Positions 45,998 to 56,114 of a stretch of DNA of 64,000 nucleotides are shown piece by piece (within the stretch, counting starts at the first letter, position 1; each line of letters opens with the position of its first letter). The stretch lies in contig NZ_JAOVZW010000001.1 of the NCBI RefSeq assembly GCF_026460885.1, positions 186,001 through 250,000 on the forward strand, written 5' to 3'. Under the pieces are notes generated by a model. It ran no database searches, was not told where the DNA came from, and worked only from the letters and a program-made list of their open reading frames with translations. The position numbers and the translations under genes are program-made. The stretch comes from Chryseobacterium formosum. GTDB lineage: Bacteria > Bacteroidota > Bacteroidia > Flavobacteriales > Weeksellaceae.

Positions 45998-48900
45998 ATG
46001 GCTTCAAACAAAATACAATTTAGAAGTATTCACGAACTTAAAGACCCTGCCTTAAACGGTAAGCTGGCTCTTAAAGAGTTCCAAGAAGAAATTCCGGTAG
46101 AGGATTTTGCAGAAGGTGCAGAAAAAACTGACGGTACGTCTAGAAGAGATTTCTTAAAATTATTAGGATTTTCTACAGCAGCAGTAACATTGGCTGCTTG
46201 TGAAGCCCCAGTAATCAAAACGATTCCTTATGTAGTAAAACCACACGAAATTATACCTGGGGTTCCCAATTACTACGCATCAACATATTTTGATGGTTTC
46301 GACTTTGCAAGTGTTTTAGTAAAAACAAGAGAAGGTAGACCCATTAAAATAGAGGCAAACCCTATTGCAGGTGATTTAGGTAAAACCAACGCAAGAGCTC
46401 AAGCAAGTGTACTTTCGCTTTATGATAACGATAAAGTAAAGCAACCAAAACTTGACGGTAAAGACGAAACTTTCGATAAAGTAGATGATTTCGTTTTGAA
46501 AGGATTAAATGAAGCTCAGTCTGCAGGTAAAAAGATTGTTCTTTTATCTCAGTCTTTTGCTTCACCTACATTCAAAAAATTATTTGCTGAATTTAAAGCA
46601 AAATATCCTACAGCTGAATTAGTAACTTATGATGCTTTCCCTTATTCTGCAGCTTTAGATGCAGCTCAGGAAGTTTTCGGACAAAGAGCATTACCAGTTT
46701 ACGACCTTAAAGGTTCTGAATTGGTGGTTGCTTTCCAAGCTGATTTCTTAGGAGACTATAACGCAGCTAGCTTAGAGACTTCTTACGCAGCAGCAAGAGT
46801 TCCGGGAGCAACGATGTTGAGACACATTCAGGTGGAATCTAATATGTCTTTAACGGGTGCAAACTCAGATTCAAGATACAGAGTAAAACCAAGTGATGTA
46901 AACAAAGCTTTGGTTGAAGTTTACAACGCTATCGTTACAGGAGCTAACCCTACAAGCAAAGTTGCTACAGAAATCGTAAAAGAATTAAAAGCTAAAGGAA
47001 GCAAAGCTGTTATTTTAGCTGATGGTTCTAAAGGTGCTCAGGTTTTAGCACACTTAATTAACCAAAAATTAGGTTCAGTTGCTTTCACTGGTAAAGCAAA
47101 CTTCTTAAAAGAATTTGACAACGCAAGATATCAGGAATTTTTAGGATGGGTAAATGCAGGACAGGTTGGAGTATTGATTACAAACAACGTTGACCCAATT
47201 TATTCTCACAACAAAGGTCAGGATTTCAAAAAATCTTTGACAAAAGTTCCTCACGTAATTGCGGTTACAGATAAGAAAAACGAAATGTATAAAGCAGCGA
47301 AAGCTGTAATTCCTGTAGCTAACTGGCTAGAATCTTGGGGTGATATGGAGCCTCAGACTGGAGTTTATACATTAATGCAGCCAACAATCCAGAAAATTTA
47401 CAAGTCAAGACAGATTGAAGAATCTCTATTGGTTTGGAAAAATGGTAAAAACAATGCTGCTAATAATTATTACGATTATTTAAAAGCTAATTCGGCTTCT
47501 GTTTTAAGTGGAACATCTTTCAACAAAGCTTTATACAACGGTATCGTTGCTTCTGCTAATGCTACTACTCTATCTTATGCAGGTGGAAATGGTGCTCAAG
47601 CTGTTGCAGAATTAGGAAACTTTAAAGCATCAGATTTAGAATTAGTTCTTTATACTAAGACTTCAATCGGTGACGGTACTCAGGCAAACAACCCTTGGTT
47701 GCAGGAATTACCGGATCCTATTACAAGAATGTCTTGGGACAACTATTTAACAATGTCTCCAAAAGATGCAGAAAGATTAGGAATTGATAACGATCTTAAT
47801 GCAAGAATGCAGTTAGACGGTTCTCTTGTAAATCTTACCGTAAACGGAGTAAAAATAGAAAACGTACCTGTATTTGTTCAGGCTGGTCAAGCTGACGGTT
47901 CTGTTGGTTTAGCTTTAGGATACGGTAAAAAAGATTCAGGAGCAACGGCAGATACCGGAGTAAATGCTTATCCTTTATTTGATGGTTCAAACTTGGTAAT
48001 TTCTAATGTTACTCTTCAGAAGACAGGTGAAGACCATGAATTTGCAGGAGTACAACTTCAAAATACAATGATGGGACGTTATGATATCGCTAAAGAAGTT
48101 CCTTTGGCAGATTTCCTTAACGTTGCATTTGATGATGAGCATAAAGGATGGAACAAGCCTTTGGAATATCACACTATCAGTGGCGCTCTTCCAGCAGGTA
48201 AAATTGACCTTTGGGATGCTTTTGATGATACAGACGGGCCTCACTTTAACTTATCAGTAGACTTGAACTCTTGTACTGGTTGTGGAGCATGTATTATTGC
48301 TTGTCAGGCAGAAAACAACGTTCCTGTAGTAGGTAAAGAAGAGATCAGAATGTCTAGAGATATGTTCTGGTTAAGAATTGACCGTTATTATTCTTCTAAA
48401 CAAGATTTGACAGTTTATGATGGATTGGCTCAAGGAAAAGCAGTTCCAGAACTTTACGGAAGTAGCGTTTTAGGAATTGAAGGAGCTTTAGAAAATCCTG
48501 CAGAAAATCCCGATGTAATCTTCCAGCCGGTAATGTGTCAACACTGTAACCACGCTCCATGTGAAACTGTTTGTCCGGTAGCGGCAACTTCTCACAGTAA
48601 GCAAGGTCAAAACCATATGGCTTACAACAGATGTATCGGTACAAGATATTGTGCAAACAACTGTCCTTACAAAGTAAGAAGATTCAACTGGTTTACATAT
48701 AACTTGAACGACAAGTTCGATTTCAACATGAATAACGACCTTGGAAGAATGGTACTTAACCCAGATGTTGTTGTAAGAACAAGAGGGGTAATGGAGAAAT
48801 GCTCACTTTGTATTCAAATGACTCAGGCAACAATTCTTGAGGCTAAAAAAGAAAACAGAAAAGTGAAAGATGGTGAATTCCAGACAGCTTGTTCTAAAGC

Positions 48901-49054
48901 TTGTTCTACAGGTTCATTACAGTTTGGAGATATGAATGATAAAGAATCTCACGTTAGAAAAATTTATTCTGACAATAGAAGATATCATTTACTTGAAGAG
49001 ATCGGAACAAAACCAAATGTGTTCTATCATACTAAAGTAAGAAACAGAGTATAA
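45998..49054 (+). CDS. actB: Alternative complex III subunit ActB, molybdopterin-oxidoreductase-like iron-sulfur protein
   Basis: 1018 residues. A Tat-like signal (TSRRDFLKLLGFSTAAVTLA) begins near residue 47. The large central part is a molybdopterin-oxidoreductase fold which in ActB lacks the cofactor. From residue about 757 a ferredoxin-like domain binds iron-sulfur clusters: SCTGCGACIIACQAENN, CQHCNHAPCETVCPVAA, RCIGTRYCANNCPYKVRR, and a final set in MEKCSLCIQMTQ and ACSKACSTGSL. It relays electrons from quinol. It starts 23 bases after actA. Confidence 0.95.
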   Translation: MASNKIQFRSIHELKDPALNGKLALKEFQEEIPVEDFAEGAEKTDGTSRRDFLKLLGFSTAAVTLAACEAPVIKTIPYVVKPHEIIPGVPNYYASTYFDGFDFASVLVKTREGRPIKIEANPIAGDLGKTNARAQASVLSLYDNDKVKQPKLDGKDETFDKVDDFVLKGLNEAQSAGKKIVLLSQSFASPTFKKLFAEFKAKYPTAELVTYDAFPYSAALDAAQEVFGQRALPVYDLKGSELVVAFQADFLGDYNAASLETSYAAARVPGATMLRHIQVESNMSLTGANSDSRYRVKPSDVNKALVEVYNAIVTGANPTSKVATEIVKELKAKGSKAVILADGSKGAQVLAHLINQKLGSVAFTGKANFLKEFDNARYQEFLGWVNAGQVGVLITNNVDPIYSHNKGQDFKKSLTKVPHVIAVTDKKNEMYKAAKAVIPVANWLESWGDMEPQTGVYTLMQPTIQKIYKSRQIEESLLVWKNGKNNAANNYYDYLKANSASVLSGTSFNKALYNGIVASANATTLSYAGGNGAQAVAELGNFKASDLELVLYTKTSIGDGTQANNPWLQELPDPITRMSWDNYLTMSPKDAERLGIDNDLNARMQLDGSLVNLTVNGVKIENVPVFVQAGQADGSVGLALGYGKKDSGATADTGVNAYPLFDGSNLVISNVTLQKTGEDHEFAGVQLQNTMMGRYDIAKEVPLADFLNVAFDDEHKGWNKPLEYHTISGALPAGKIDLWDAFDDTDGPHFNLSVDLNSCTGCGACIIACQAENNVPVVGKEEIRMSRDMFWLRIDRYYSSKQDLTVYDGLAQGKAVPELYGSSVLGIEGALENPAENPDVIFQPVMCQHCNHAPCETVCPVAATSHSKQGQNHMAYNRCIGTRYCANNCPYKVRRFNWFTYNLNDKFDFNMNNDLGRMVLNPDVVVRTRGVMEKCSLCIQMTQATILEAKKENRKVKDGEFQTACSKACSTGSLQFGDMNDKESHVRKIYSDNRRYHLLEEIGTKPNVFYHTKVRNRV

Positions 49055-49083
49055 ATAAAGTTTAAATAATAAATAGGTAAAAA

Positions 49084-50481
49084 ATGTCAGGACATTACGA
49101 AGCTCCGATAAGGGAACCTCTGATTATTGGTCACAAAACTTATCACGATATCACAGAAGATATTGCACGACCTATCGAAGAAAGAGCAGGTAAATTATGG
49201 TGGATCTCACTATATGCAGCCTTAGTTCTATTCATCTACGGATTCGGCTGTATCGCCTACACTATCGGAACAGGTATTGGAGCATGGGGGCTTAACAGAA
49301 CTATTAACTGGGGTTGGGATATTACCAACTTCGTATGGTGGGTAGGTATCGGTCACGCCGGAACACTTATCTCCGCAGTATTATTATTATTTAGACAACG
49401 TTGGAGAATGTCTGTAAACCGTTCTGCGGAAGCAATGACAATCTTCGCTGTTGTACAGGCAGCAATCTTCCCGCTTATTCACATGGGTAGAGTTTGGGTA
49501 GGATATTGGGTATTCCCTCTTCCTAACCAGTTTGGTTCACTTTGGACTAACTTCAACTCTCCTCTACTTTGGGATGTATTTGCAATCTGTACGTATTTCT
49601 CAGTATCAACAGTATTCTGGTTTATCGGTTTGATTCCTGACTTTGCAATGATCAGAGACAGAGCTAAAACTCCTTGGACTAAGAAGATTTATACATTCCT
49701 AGCATTCGGTTGGGGTGGTAAAGCAAAACACTGGCAGAGATTCGAAGAAGTATCTTTGGTTCTTGCAGGTTTGGCAACTCCGCTTGTATTCTCAGTACAC
49801 ACTACTGTATCTTTTGACTTCGCAACTTCAGTTATTAAAGGATGGCACTCTACGATCTATCCTCCTTACTTCGTTGCAGGAGCAATCTTCTCAGGATTTG
49901 CAATGGTACAAACACTATTGTTAATTGCTAGAAAAGTTTGTCACCTTGAAGATTACATCACAATGTATCATATCGAAATTATGAACATCGTAATTGTATT
50001 AACTGGTGGTATGGTAACTGTAGCTTACGCAACTGAATATTTCATCGGATGGTACTCTGGTTCAAGATATGAAGACTTTACTTATCTTTCTCCGGGTGCA
50101 GCTGTTGGACCTTATTGGTGGGCTTTCTGGGCATTGATTATTTGTAACCTTGTTATTCCAGCATTATTCTGGTTTAAAAAAGTAAGAACAAATATTATTG
50201 CAACATTTATCATCGCATTAATCATCAACATCGGTATGTGGTTTGAGCGTTTCGACATCATCGTTATCAACCTTTCAAGAGATTACTTGCCTGGTTCTTG
50301 GACGATGTTTAAACCAACAATTATTGATGTAGGTGTATATTTAGGAACTATCGGATTCTTCTCTGTATTATTCTTACTATACGCAAGAACATTCCCTGTA
50401 ATTGCACAGGCTGAATTGAAATCGATTTTGAAAATCTCAGGTGAAACATATAAAGTAAAAGAAGGAGATGAGCACCACTAA
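49084..50481 (+). CDS. actC: Alternative complex III subunit ActC (NrfD/PsrC family)
   Basis: 465 residues with about ten membrane helices. NrfD-type features include the N-terminal TYHDITEDIARPIEERAGKL and WWVGIGHAGTLISAVLLLFR with the quinol-site His, then IHMGRVWVGYWVFPLPNQFG. ActC binds quinol in the membrane. It overlaps actD by 14 bases. Confidence 0.95.
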   Translation: MSGHYEAPIREPLIIGHKTYHDITEDIARPIEERAGKLWWISLYAALVLFIYGFGCIAYTIGTGIGAWGLNRTINWGWDITNFVWWVGIGHAGTLISAVLLLFRQRWRMSVNRSAEAMTIFAVVQAAIFPLIHMGRVWVGYWVFPLPNQFGSLWTNFNSPLLWDVFAICTYFSVSTVFWFIGLIPDFAMIRDRAKTPWTKKIYTFLAFGWGGKAKHWQRFEEVSLVLAGLATPLVFSVHTTVSFDFATSVIKGWHSTIYPPYFVAGAIFSGFAMVQTLLLIARKVCHLEDYITMYHIEIMNIVIVLTGGMVTVAYATEYFIGWYSGSRYEDFTYLSPGAAVGPYWWAFWALIICNLVIPALFWFKKVRTNIIATFIIALIINIGMWFERFDIIVINLSRDYLPGSWTMFKPTIIDVGVYLGTIGFFSVLFLLYARTFPVIAQAELKSILKISGETYKVKEGDEHH

Positions 50482-50989
50482 AATTGTATACGGACTTTAT
50501 GCGGACGACGACGATCTAATGAACGGCGTTAAAGCATTCAACGATAAAGGGATTGCAATAAACGAAGTTTATACACCATTTCCTGTTCACGGGCTAGACA
50601 AAGCTTTGGGTTTAAAGAAAACTAGAATTTCTGATGCTGCTTTTATCTACGCACTTTATGGAGTTTCTATCGGTTTGACGGTTACTTGGTATATTATGAA
50701 TCATGACTGGGCTCAAAATATTGGTGGTAAACCATCTTTTAGCTGGGTAAATAACTTCCCTGCTTTTATTGACCCGATGTTTGAATTAATGGTATTCTGT
50801 TGTGCTCACTTGATGTCTTTGACTTTCTTTGTAAGAAATAAAATGTATCCTGCTGCACCAGCTCAAAACCCAGATCCGAGAACTACAGATGATAAATTTC
50901 TTATGGAATTCATTACTGAAGATGTAGAATCTGTAAAACAGTTGCTAATTGAAACCGGAGTAGAAGAAATAACTGTTAAAGATGCTTAA
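50468..50989 (+). CDS. actD: Alternative complex III subunit ActD (DUF3341)
   Basis: 173 residues with two membrane helices and the DUF3341 core: VYGLYADDDDLMNGVKAFND, VYTPFPVHGLDKALGLKKTR, VNNFPAFIDPMFELMVFCCA. ActD is a structural membrane subunit of the quinol oxidoreductase. Its start lies inside the 3' end of actC. Confidence 0.94.
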   Translation: MSTTKIVYGLYADDDDLMNGVKAFNDKGIAINEVYTPFPVHGLDKALGLKKTRISDAAFIYALYGVSIGLTVTWYIMNHDWAQNIGGKPSFSWVNNFPAFIDPMFELMVFCCAHLMSLTFFVRNKMYPAAPAQNPDPRTTDDKFLMEFITEDVESVKQLLIETGVEEITVKDA

Positions 50990-50990
50990 A

Positions 50991-51674
50991 ATGAAAAAGA
51001 ATGTATTAAAAATTACAGCAATTTTAGGTTTAACTACAGTTTTACTTAATTCTTGCGGACCAAATGAAAATGCACCTCTAGTTTATTTCCCGGATATGTA
51101 TTTCCCAGTGGCTTACGATCCGTTGATGAAAGCTCAGGATGCTTATTCAGATCATGAAAATGAAATTCCTGCATTTGTAAAAAATAACGGTGCAACTGGT
51201 CTTTCTCCTGTAGAAGGTTCAGTAGCTCAAAATAAAGATGGTGTATTCGAGGAAAGTAAACTTCCAAAGACACCAGACGAATATAACACTGGTTATGATG
51301 CTTCAAAAGCAATCAGCGCTTCTCCTCTAAATCCTGCAAATGCAGCTAAAGATATAGAAAGAGGTAAAATGCTTTTTGACCGTACTTGTTCAGCTTGTCA
51401 CGGAACTGGTGGTGACGGACAAGGGCCAATTGTACAAAGTGGAGCTTATTCTGGTGTACCAAATTATGCAGACAGAGAAATCACTGTAGGATCTGTACAC
51501 TATGTATTAACAAACGGTAGAAATGCGATGGGATCTTATGCAGGACAATTGAATGCAGGAGATAGATGGAGAGTGGCAATGTATGTAATAAATGCTTTTA
51601 AAAAGAGCGCAGCTCCGGCTCCAGCAGCAGCAGCGACTCCAGCTAAAACTGAGACTACCGAAACTAAAAAATAA
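50991..51674 (+). CDS. actE: Alternative complex III subunit ActE, monohaem cytochrome c lipoprotein
   Basis: 227 residues from the ATG at 50991. The signal ends in a lipobox (VLLNSC), so it is membrane-anchored. A single haem site CSACHGTGGDGQGP lies at residue 133, with a Met ligand probably in GRNAMGSYAGQL. The C-terminus is Ala/Pro-rich. ActE passes electrons on. An ATG at 50982, overlapping the actD stop, is an alternative start adding three residues. Confidence 0.93.
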   Translation: MKKNVLKITAILGLTTVLLNSCGPNENAPLVYFPDMYFPVAYDPLMKAQDAYSDHENEIPAFVKNNGATGLSPVEGSVAQNKDGVFEESKLPKTPDEYNTGYDASKAISASPLNPANAAKDIERGKMLFDRTCSACHGTGGDGQGPIVQSGAYSGVPNYADREITVGSVHYVLTNGRNAMGSYAGQLNAGDRWRVAMYVINAFKKSAAPAPAAAATPAKTETTETKK

Positions 51675-51682
51675 GAAAAGAA

Positions 51683-53014
51683 ATGTATAGTTTTTCACCA
51701 AAATTAAAATCAACTTCTATAATCCTTCTTGTTGTAGGTGTAGTTCTTTTTGCTGCAGGTTTCTTTTTAAACAGAGGACTTTCTACAGAAAAAATTGAGC
51801 ATATGATGGAAGCAGTACATTCTGCAGGTCATACTTCTCCTACACACTCTAGCGAAATGGTAGGGCCTCAAGATCACACTGCTCACTTAGAGCACGCAGA
51901 AATGCAGGTTCACAATCAGCCATTAGCTTCACTTCACTTTGTAGCAGTATTTTTCTTCGGAGTAAGTGCGGCAGTATTATTTTTCTACTGTATCCAGCAC
52001 GCCGCTCACGCAGGATGGCCAATCATTATTACAAGAGTAATGGAAGCTATTGCTTCTTATATTCCTTGGGGTGGTGCAATTTTAATTATCATTATGATTC
52101 TTAACATTACACATAACGGTCACCTTTTCCATTGGATGGATCCTGAATTGACAGACCCAGAGTCTGGTCACTTCGATGTGATCTTATATGAGAAGAAAAA
52201 ATTCTTAAATATTCCTTTCTACGCAATAAGAACGATTATTTATGTAGTAGGAGCATCTTTCTTCGCTTGGAAGCTTAAAGCTCAGTCTAAGAAAGTAGAT
52301 GATACTAAATCTTTAGTAGAATATCAGTTCCTTTACAGATGGGCTGTAGGATACATTGCATTCTTCGGATTTGCTTCTGCATCTTGGGCTTGGGATTGGT
52401 TGATGTCTATTGACCCTCACTGGTACTCTACAATGTATATATGGTATTCAATGGTAAGTTGTTTATCTAGTGGTATAGCAGTAATCATTTTATTAAGTGT
52501 TTATCTTAAGAAAAACGGTTTCTTACCACAGTTTAATGACAATCACTTGCACGATTTAGGAGTTTTCCTTTTCGCTACAAGTTTACTTTGGACGTATACT
52601 TGGTTTGCACAGTTCATGCTTTATTGGTATGCAAACGTACCGGAAGAGGTAAATTATTTCTTCGGAAGATTTCAGCATTACTCTCCAACATTCTTACCAA
52701 TGTTAGTTGTAAACTTTGTATTACCATTGTTGGTATTAGTAAGTAGCAGTATTAAGAGAAACTATAAAGTGGTAACCGTTATGGCAATCATAGTAATCTG
52801 CGGTCACATCTTAGATTACTTCAACATGGTAATGCCGGGAACAGTAGGACCTTACTGGAACACTCCTGAAGTACTATTATTAGTTCTAGGTTCTATCCTA
52901 TTTGTAGTTGGATTGTTTATGTTTACAGTGCTTTCAGCATTAACTAAGCTTAAATTGATTCCTACAGGTAACCCTTACTTACATGAATCTGAAATTTATG
53001 AGTATCCTTTCTAA
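51683..53014 (+). CDS. actF: Alternative complex III subunit ActF (NrfD-like)
   Basis: 443 residues with about ten membrane helices, related to ActC. A His-rich periplasmic stretch lies near residues 45-75 (HSAGHTSPTHSSEM, DHTAHLEHAEMQVHNQ). The quinol-type segments WMDPELTDPESGHFDVILYE and SWAWDWLMSIDPHWYSTMYI are conserved in ActF. It ends the operon with a strong terminator; no cytochrome oxidase genes follow directly. Confidence 0.94.
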   Translation: MYSFSPKLKSTSIILLVVGVVLFAAGFFLNRGLSTEKIEHMMEAVHSAGHTSPTHSSEMVGPQDHTAHLEHAEMQVHNQPLASLHFVAVFFFGVSAAVLFFYCIQHAAHAGWPIIITRVMEAIASYIPWGGAILIIIMILNITHNGHLFHWMDPELTDPESGHFDVILYEKKKFLNIPFYAIRTIIYVVGASFFAWKLKAQSKKVDDTKSLVEYQFLYRWAVGYIAFFGFASASWAWDWLMSIDPHWYSTMYIWYSMVSCLSSGIAVIILLSVYLKKNGFLPQFNDNHLHDLGVFLFATSLLWTYTWFAQFMLYWYANVPEEVNYFFGRFQHYSPTFLPMLVVNFVLPLLVLVSSSIKRNYKVVTVMAIIVICGHILDYFNMVMPGTVGPYWNTPEVLLLVLGSILFVVGLFMFTVLSALTKLKLIPTGNPYLHESEIYEYPF

Positions 53015-53037
53015 GGACTTGTAACAAAATAAATTTG

Positions 53038-53072
53038 AAAAAGACTGATTATTAAAAATCAGTCTTTTTTTT
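53038..53072 (+). terminator. Terminator of the act operon
   Basis: AAAAAGACTGATT pairs with AATCAGTCTTTTT, followed by more T's. Confidence 0.85.
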
Positions 53073-53154
53073 GTTTAAAACAGGCAACCTTTTTCAAAAT
53101 TTGTTGTCTTAATAATAGACTTAATTCCTTAACTTTTTAAACTAAATTAAAACC

Positions 53155-54174
53155 ATGAAAAAATCGTATCTATTAAATTTTCTATTCATTATTTTCTTCA
53201 GCATCTTCAATGCTCAGAGCATCAGTTTTGTTTCTGAAAAAACAGGACAGCCATTACCAAAAGTTGTTGTATTCGGAAACGATGGAAATATTTTAGCAAC
53301 CTCAGACATCGACGGAAAAATTGAAAAATCTACTCTTTCACAAGATCAGGAAAAATTTCAATTGGTTTACGATAACATTTCAATTGCAACCCTATCATTT
53401 AACGAAATCAACAAAGATGTTGTAAAACTGAATGATCGAGTAAAAGAAATCGAAGCGGTTGTCATTAAAAATAATAAACCAGCAAAATATGTTTTAGTAA
53501 AAGGAAACTTTAATGCTTATCTAACAGTAAACGGTAAGTTGAATTGCTATGTGGACGGAATTGCAACTTATGTTTTTGATAATAAAACAAAAAAACTGAA
53601 AAGCACAAACGTACAGCAATATAGAGTTTTCAGGTTAGAGAATCCGTCAACCGACAGAAAGAAAACCGGGCTTTTAGACTACAACGCATTTTTAGACCTT
53701 CCGAAACTACCGAATGTTGGAAATATTGAAGAATACAAAAATAAAAAAGCGACCATCAAGGAACTGAAAGGAAATACAAAAGACGAAATAGAAATCAGTG
53801 GAAGTGCTTTACAAGAAAAAGAAATGGCTCTTTTTGGTTACAGACTTTATGATATCAAATCATTAATTAATCATTCTTATGAAAAGGACTCTAAAAAAGA
53901 TTTAAGAGATTTCCTGGAATCAAACGAGATTGGTTATATTAAATTTAAACATAAAAGCGAACCAGATTACAACCAACTTATTTCTTACAAAAACTTTTAT
54001 CCTACAGAATTAGATTTCAGTGATGATAATGATGTAGAAGGCAAAGTAAAATTAAATAAAGACAATAGCAATTACTCATCAAATTACTGGCAAGATGCTT
54101 CTTTCCCAAATATGCAGGCAATTTTTAGTTCATTCTTTAAAGAGTATTTAAAAGAAAAAGAAAACAAAAAATAA
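53155..54174 (+). CDS. Exported protein with carboxypeptidase-regulatory-like N-terminus, unknown function
   Basis: 339 residues with a signal peptide ending about residue 20 (IFNAQS). Residues about 20-100 (SFVSEKTGQPLPKVVVFGND, LATSDIDGKIEKS) look like the beta-sandwich carboxypeptidase D regulatory domain common in Bacteroidota outer-membrane proteins. The remainder (KYVLVKGNFNAYLTVNGKLN, DGIATYVFD) is Lys/Asn-rich and not recognised. No TonB plug or receptor follows. It stands between the act terminator and a lipoprotein gene. Confidence 0.6.
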   Translation: MKKSYLLNFLFIIFFSIFNAQSISFVSEKTGQPLPKVVVFGNDGNILATSDIDGKIEKSTLSQDQEKFQLVYDNISIATLSFNEINKDVVKLNDRVKEIEAVVIKNNKPAKYVLVKGNFNAYLTVNGKLNCYVDGIATYVFDNKTKKLKSTNVQQYRVFRLENPSTDRKKTGLLDYNAFLDLPKLPNVGNIEEYKNKKATIKELKGNTKDEIEISGSALQEKEMALFGYRLYDIKSLINHSYEKDSKKDLRDFLESNEIGYIKFKHKSEPDYNQLISYKNFYPTELDFSDDNDVEGKVKLNKDNSNYSSNYWQDASFPNMQAIFSSFFKEYLKEKENKK

Positions 54175-54200
54175 AAAATCTGTATTAATAAAGGTTTTAC

Positions 54201-54208
54201 TAAATTTG
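54201..54208 (+). promoter_or_regulatory. -7 promoter element of the lipoprotein gene at 54227
   Basis: TAAATTTG fits TAnnTTTG and ends 18 bases before the ATG. Confidence 0.5.
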
Positions 54209-54226
54209 CCATAAACCATAATTAAA

Positions 54227-55414
54227 ATGAAAAAGTTTTCTTTGCTACTCATGTTCAGCCTATTGCTTTTTACTTCGTGTAAAAAAGACAGCGTAGATGC
54301 AACTACAACCCAGACTTTACAGTCGAGTATCAACGATATGGCATCGAGTCTTACCACAATTAAGCAGATAAAGTTTAACGAAGCGCTTTATATTTTGAAG
54401 ACTTTCGGTGTAGAAGCGGAGGGCGATGTAAACGAATTAAAGGCTTTAGGTCAATTGATCAACGGTAAAAAAGTACCCGAAATTTTATCTCTTGCAGACC
54501 AAGTTGCGCAGCAAAATGGCATAGAATGGGCAAGTACAGCTCCACCGTCATTAGGTGAAATGAATATTTTCGGGGATGATAAAGCTAAAGAAAGTGATCC
54601 TAATGATGTAAGAGCAAGTTCATTGAGTATTCTTACCCAACTTTCTGGTGATACAGGTAACGGTCCTACTGCAATGCAGATTGTTCCGAGATTGGTTGAC
54701 AACTCAGGAAATCCTATTGCGTTTACAGGAGCTGGTTTGGAAACAACTTTAGAAGTTTTCAGCAACGGTGTAAAGCTTTCAACTGCCAAAAACTTAATGC
54801 AGGATAACAATTTCAAAGGTTTTAACCTTAAATTTTCATCTTTATTAGCTTCAAAAATTGTCGATAACAAAATTGATATAACAGTTTCTGTAAAAACAAC
54901 TGCGAAAACATTTAAAATGTCTAAAATTGGTTTAGATGTAAATCCTTCAGCTTTAAAAGTTCCTGAAGTACCAAAAACAGACTCTACAATGATTGTGCAA
55001 GATCCAAATGCTGTAAGTGATCCGAGTAATCCAACTCCTCCAACTACAGGAACAGATCCTGCAACAACGACACCTGTAGCACCAAAACAACCGACTGCAG
55101 ATCCGAAAAATACAGTAAACAAATTTTTAAGCAATGTAAGCTCACAGAATTTAAAAGCTGCTTTTGATTCATCAAGTAATCCAAGTTGGGGATCTTACGA
55201 ATCGTTCTCAAACCCTACTTCAGGTTTTGGAGCGATTAAAAATGTAAGCGTAAAAAATGTAACAACAAATGCTTCAAACGCAAATTCATCAAGTGTAAAT
55301 GCAACGTATGATGTGACGGATAAAAACGGAAGAACAACATCTTTAAAGGCAACTTTTGGTCTTAAAAATGTAAACGGAGAGTGGAAAATTTCAAGTTATA
55401 AGATTAATCCATAA
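54227..55414 (+). CDS. Lipoprotein with NTF2-like C-terminal domain, unknown function
   Basis: 395 residues with a lipobox near residue 18 (FTSCKKD). The N-terminal ~80 residues (TLQSSINDMASSLTTIKQIK, FNEALYILKTFGV) form an alpha-helical unit seen in other small lipoproteins. A Pro/Thr-rich linker is near residues 260-295. The last ~95 residues (LSNVSSQNLKAAFDSSSNPS, ending NGEWKISSYKI) look like a cystatin/NTF2-like domain of the DUF4878 type. It lies three bases before apt. Function not known. Confidence 0.65.
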   Translation: MKKFSLLLMFSLLLFTSCKKDSVDATTTQTLQSSINDMASSLTTIKQIKFNEALYILKTFGVEAEGDVNELKALGQLINGKKVPEILSLADQVAQQNGIEWASTAPPSLGEMNIFGDDKAKESDPNDVRASSLSILTQLSGDTGNGPTAMQIVPRLVDNSGNPIAFTGAGLETTLEVFSNGVKLSTAKNLMQDNNFKGFNLKFSSLLASKIVDNKIDITVSVKTTAKTFKMSKIGLDVNPSALKVPEVPKTDSTMIVQDPNAVSDPSNPTPPTTGTDPATTTPVAPKQPTADPKNTVNKFLSNVSSQNLKAAFDSSSNPSWGSYESFSNPTSGFGAIKNVSVKNVTTNASNANSSSVNATYDVTDKNGRTTSLKATFGLKNVNGEWKISSYKINP

Positions 55415-55417
55415 AAC

Positions 55418-55954
55418 ATGGCATCGCAGGAACTTATTTCAAAGCTTGAAGCAACCATAGAAAATATCGCTGATTTTCCGATTCCGGGAATACAGTTTAA
55501 AGATATTTCGCCGATTTTTCTTGATCCAAAATTGTATGAAGAAGTAATCGAAGATTTGGTAAAATTCAGCAAAGGAAAAGTAGATGCAGTCTGCGGAATT
55601 GAAAGCCGCGGTTATCTTTTCGGAATTGCAATAGCAGTCGCTTTAGAAGTTCCATTTATTTTAATTAGAAAAAAAGGGAAACTTCCGCCACCGATTATTT
55701 CAGAAAAATATGATTTGGAATATGGAAGCGCAGAAATAGAAACCAGAGAAGGACAGATAAAAAAAGGACAGCGAATTTTAATTCATGATGATCTTTTAGC
55801 AACCGGAGGAACAACAGAAGCTGCTGCAAAATTGGTAAAAAAACAAGTTGCAGAAGTAGTACAGTTCAGTTTTTTAATTGGCTTGAAAGATTTGAAAGGC
55901 GAAGAAAAACTTAAAAAATTTAATGCTGAAATCTATCACACTTTAGAATATTAA
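55418..55954 (+). CDS. apt: Adenine phosphoribosyltransferase
   Basis: 178 residues, the usual length. It converts adenine and PRPP to AMP. The N-terminal DFPIPGIQFKDISPIFLDP and the PRPP-binding loop ILIHDDLLATGGTTEAAAKL are diagnostic, along with AVCGIESRGYLFGIAIA. It starts three bases after the lipoprotein gene. Confidence 0.97.
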   Translation: MASQELISKLEATIENIADFPIPGIQFKDISPIFLDPKLYEEVIEDLVKFSKGKVDAVCGIESRGYLFGIAIAVALEVPFILIRKKGKLPPPIISEKYDLEYGSAEIETREGQIKKGQRILIHDDLLATGGTTEAAAKLVKKQVAEVVQFSFLIGLKDLKGEEKLKKFNAEIYHTLEY

Positions 55955-56061
55955 ATCTAGAATGAAAAAGTGAAGAAATGCTACAATAACTGTTTTAACA
56001 ATTAATTATTGGCAAATCATTTTACTTTTTTAAATAAAATCAACAATCCCCTGCAAAGTAT

Positions 56062-56092
56062 TTTGTAAATCACTCAGAAACAATTAAATTTG
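56062..56092 (+). promoter_or_regulatory. Consensus Bacteroidota promoter upstream of the TPR gene
   Basis: TTTG (56062-56065), exactly 19 bases, then TAAATTTG (56085-56092), the consensus spacing of the phylum's primary-sigma promoter. The leader to the ATG at 56115 is 22 bases. Confidence 0.75.
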
Positions 56093-56114
56093 CAGTTCAA
56101 TTTTTAAAAAATTT

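Noticed and set aside
53015..53154. Cytochrome oxidase genes following the act operon
   Set aside because: A strong terminator follows actF and the next genes are unrelated exported proteins.
54451..55134. Open frame of 227 codons on the minus strand
   Set aside because: It is antisense to the lipoprotein with signal and linker at 54227-55414 and its Val/Gly/Ser composition is that of a shadow frame.
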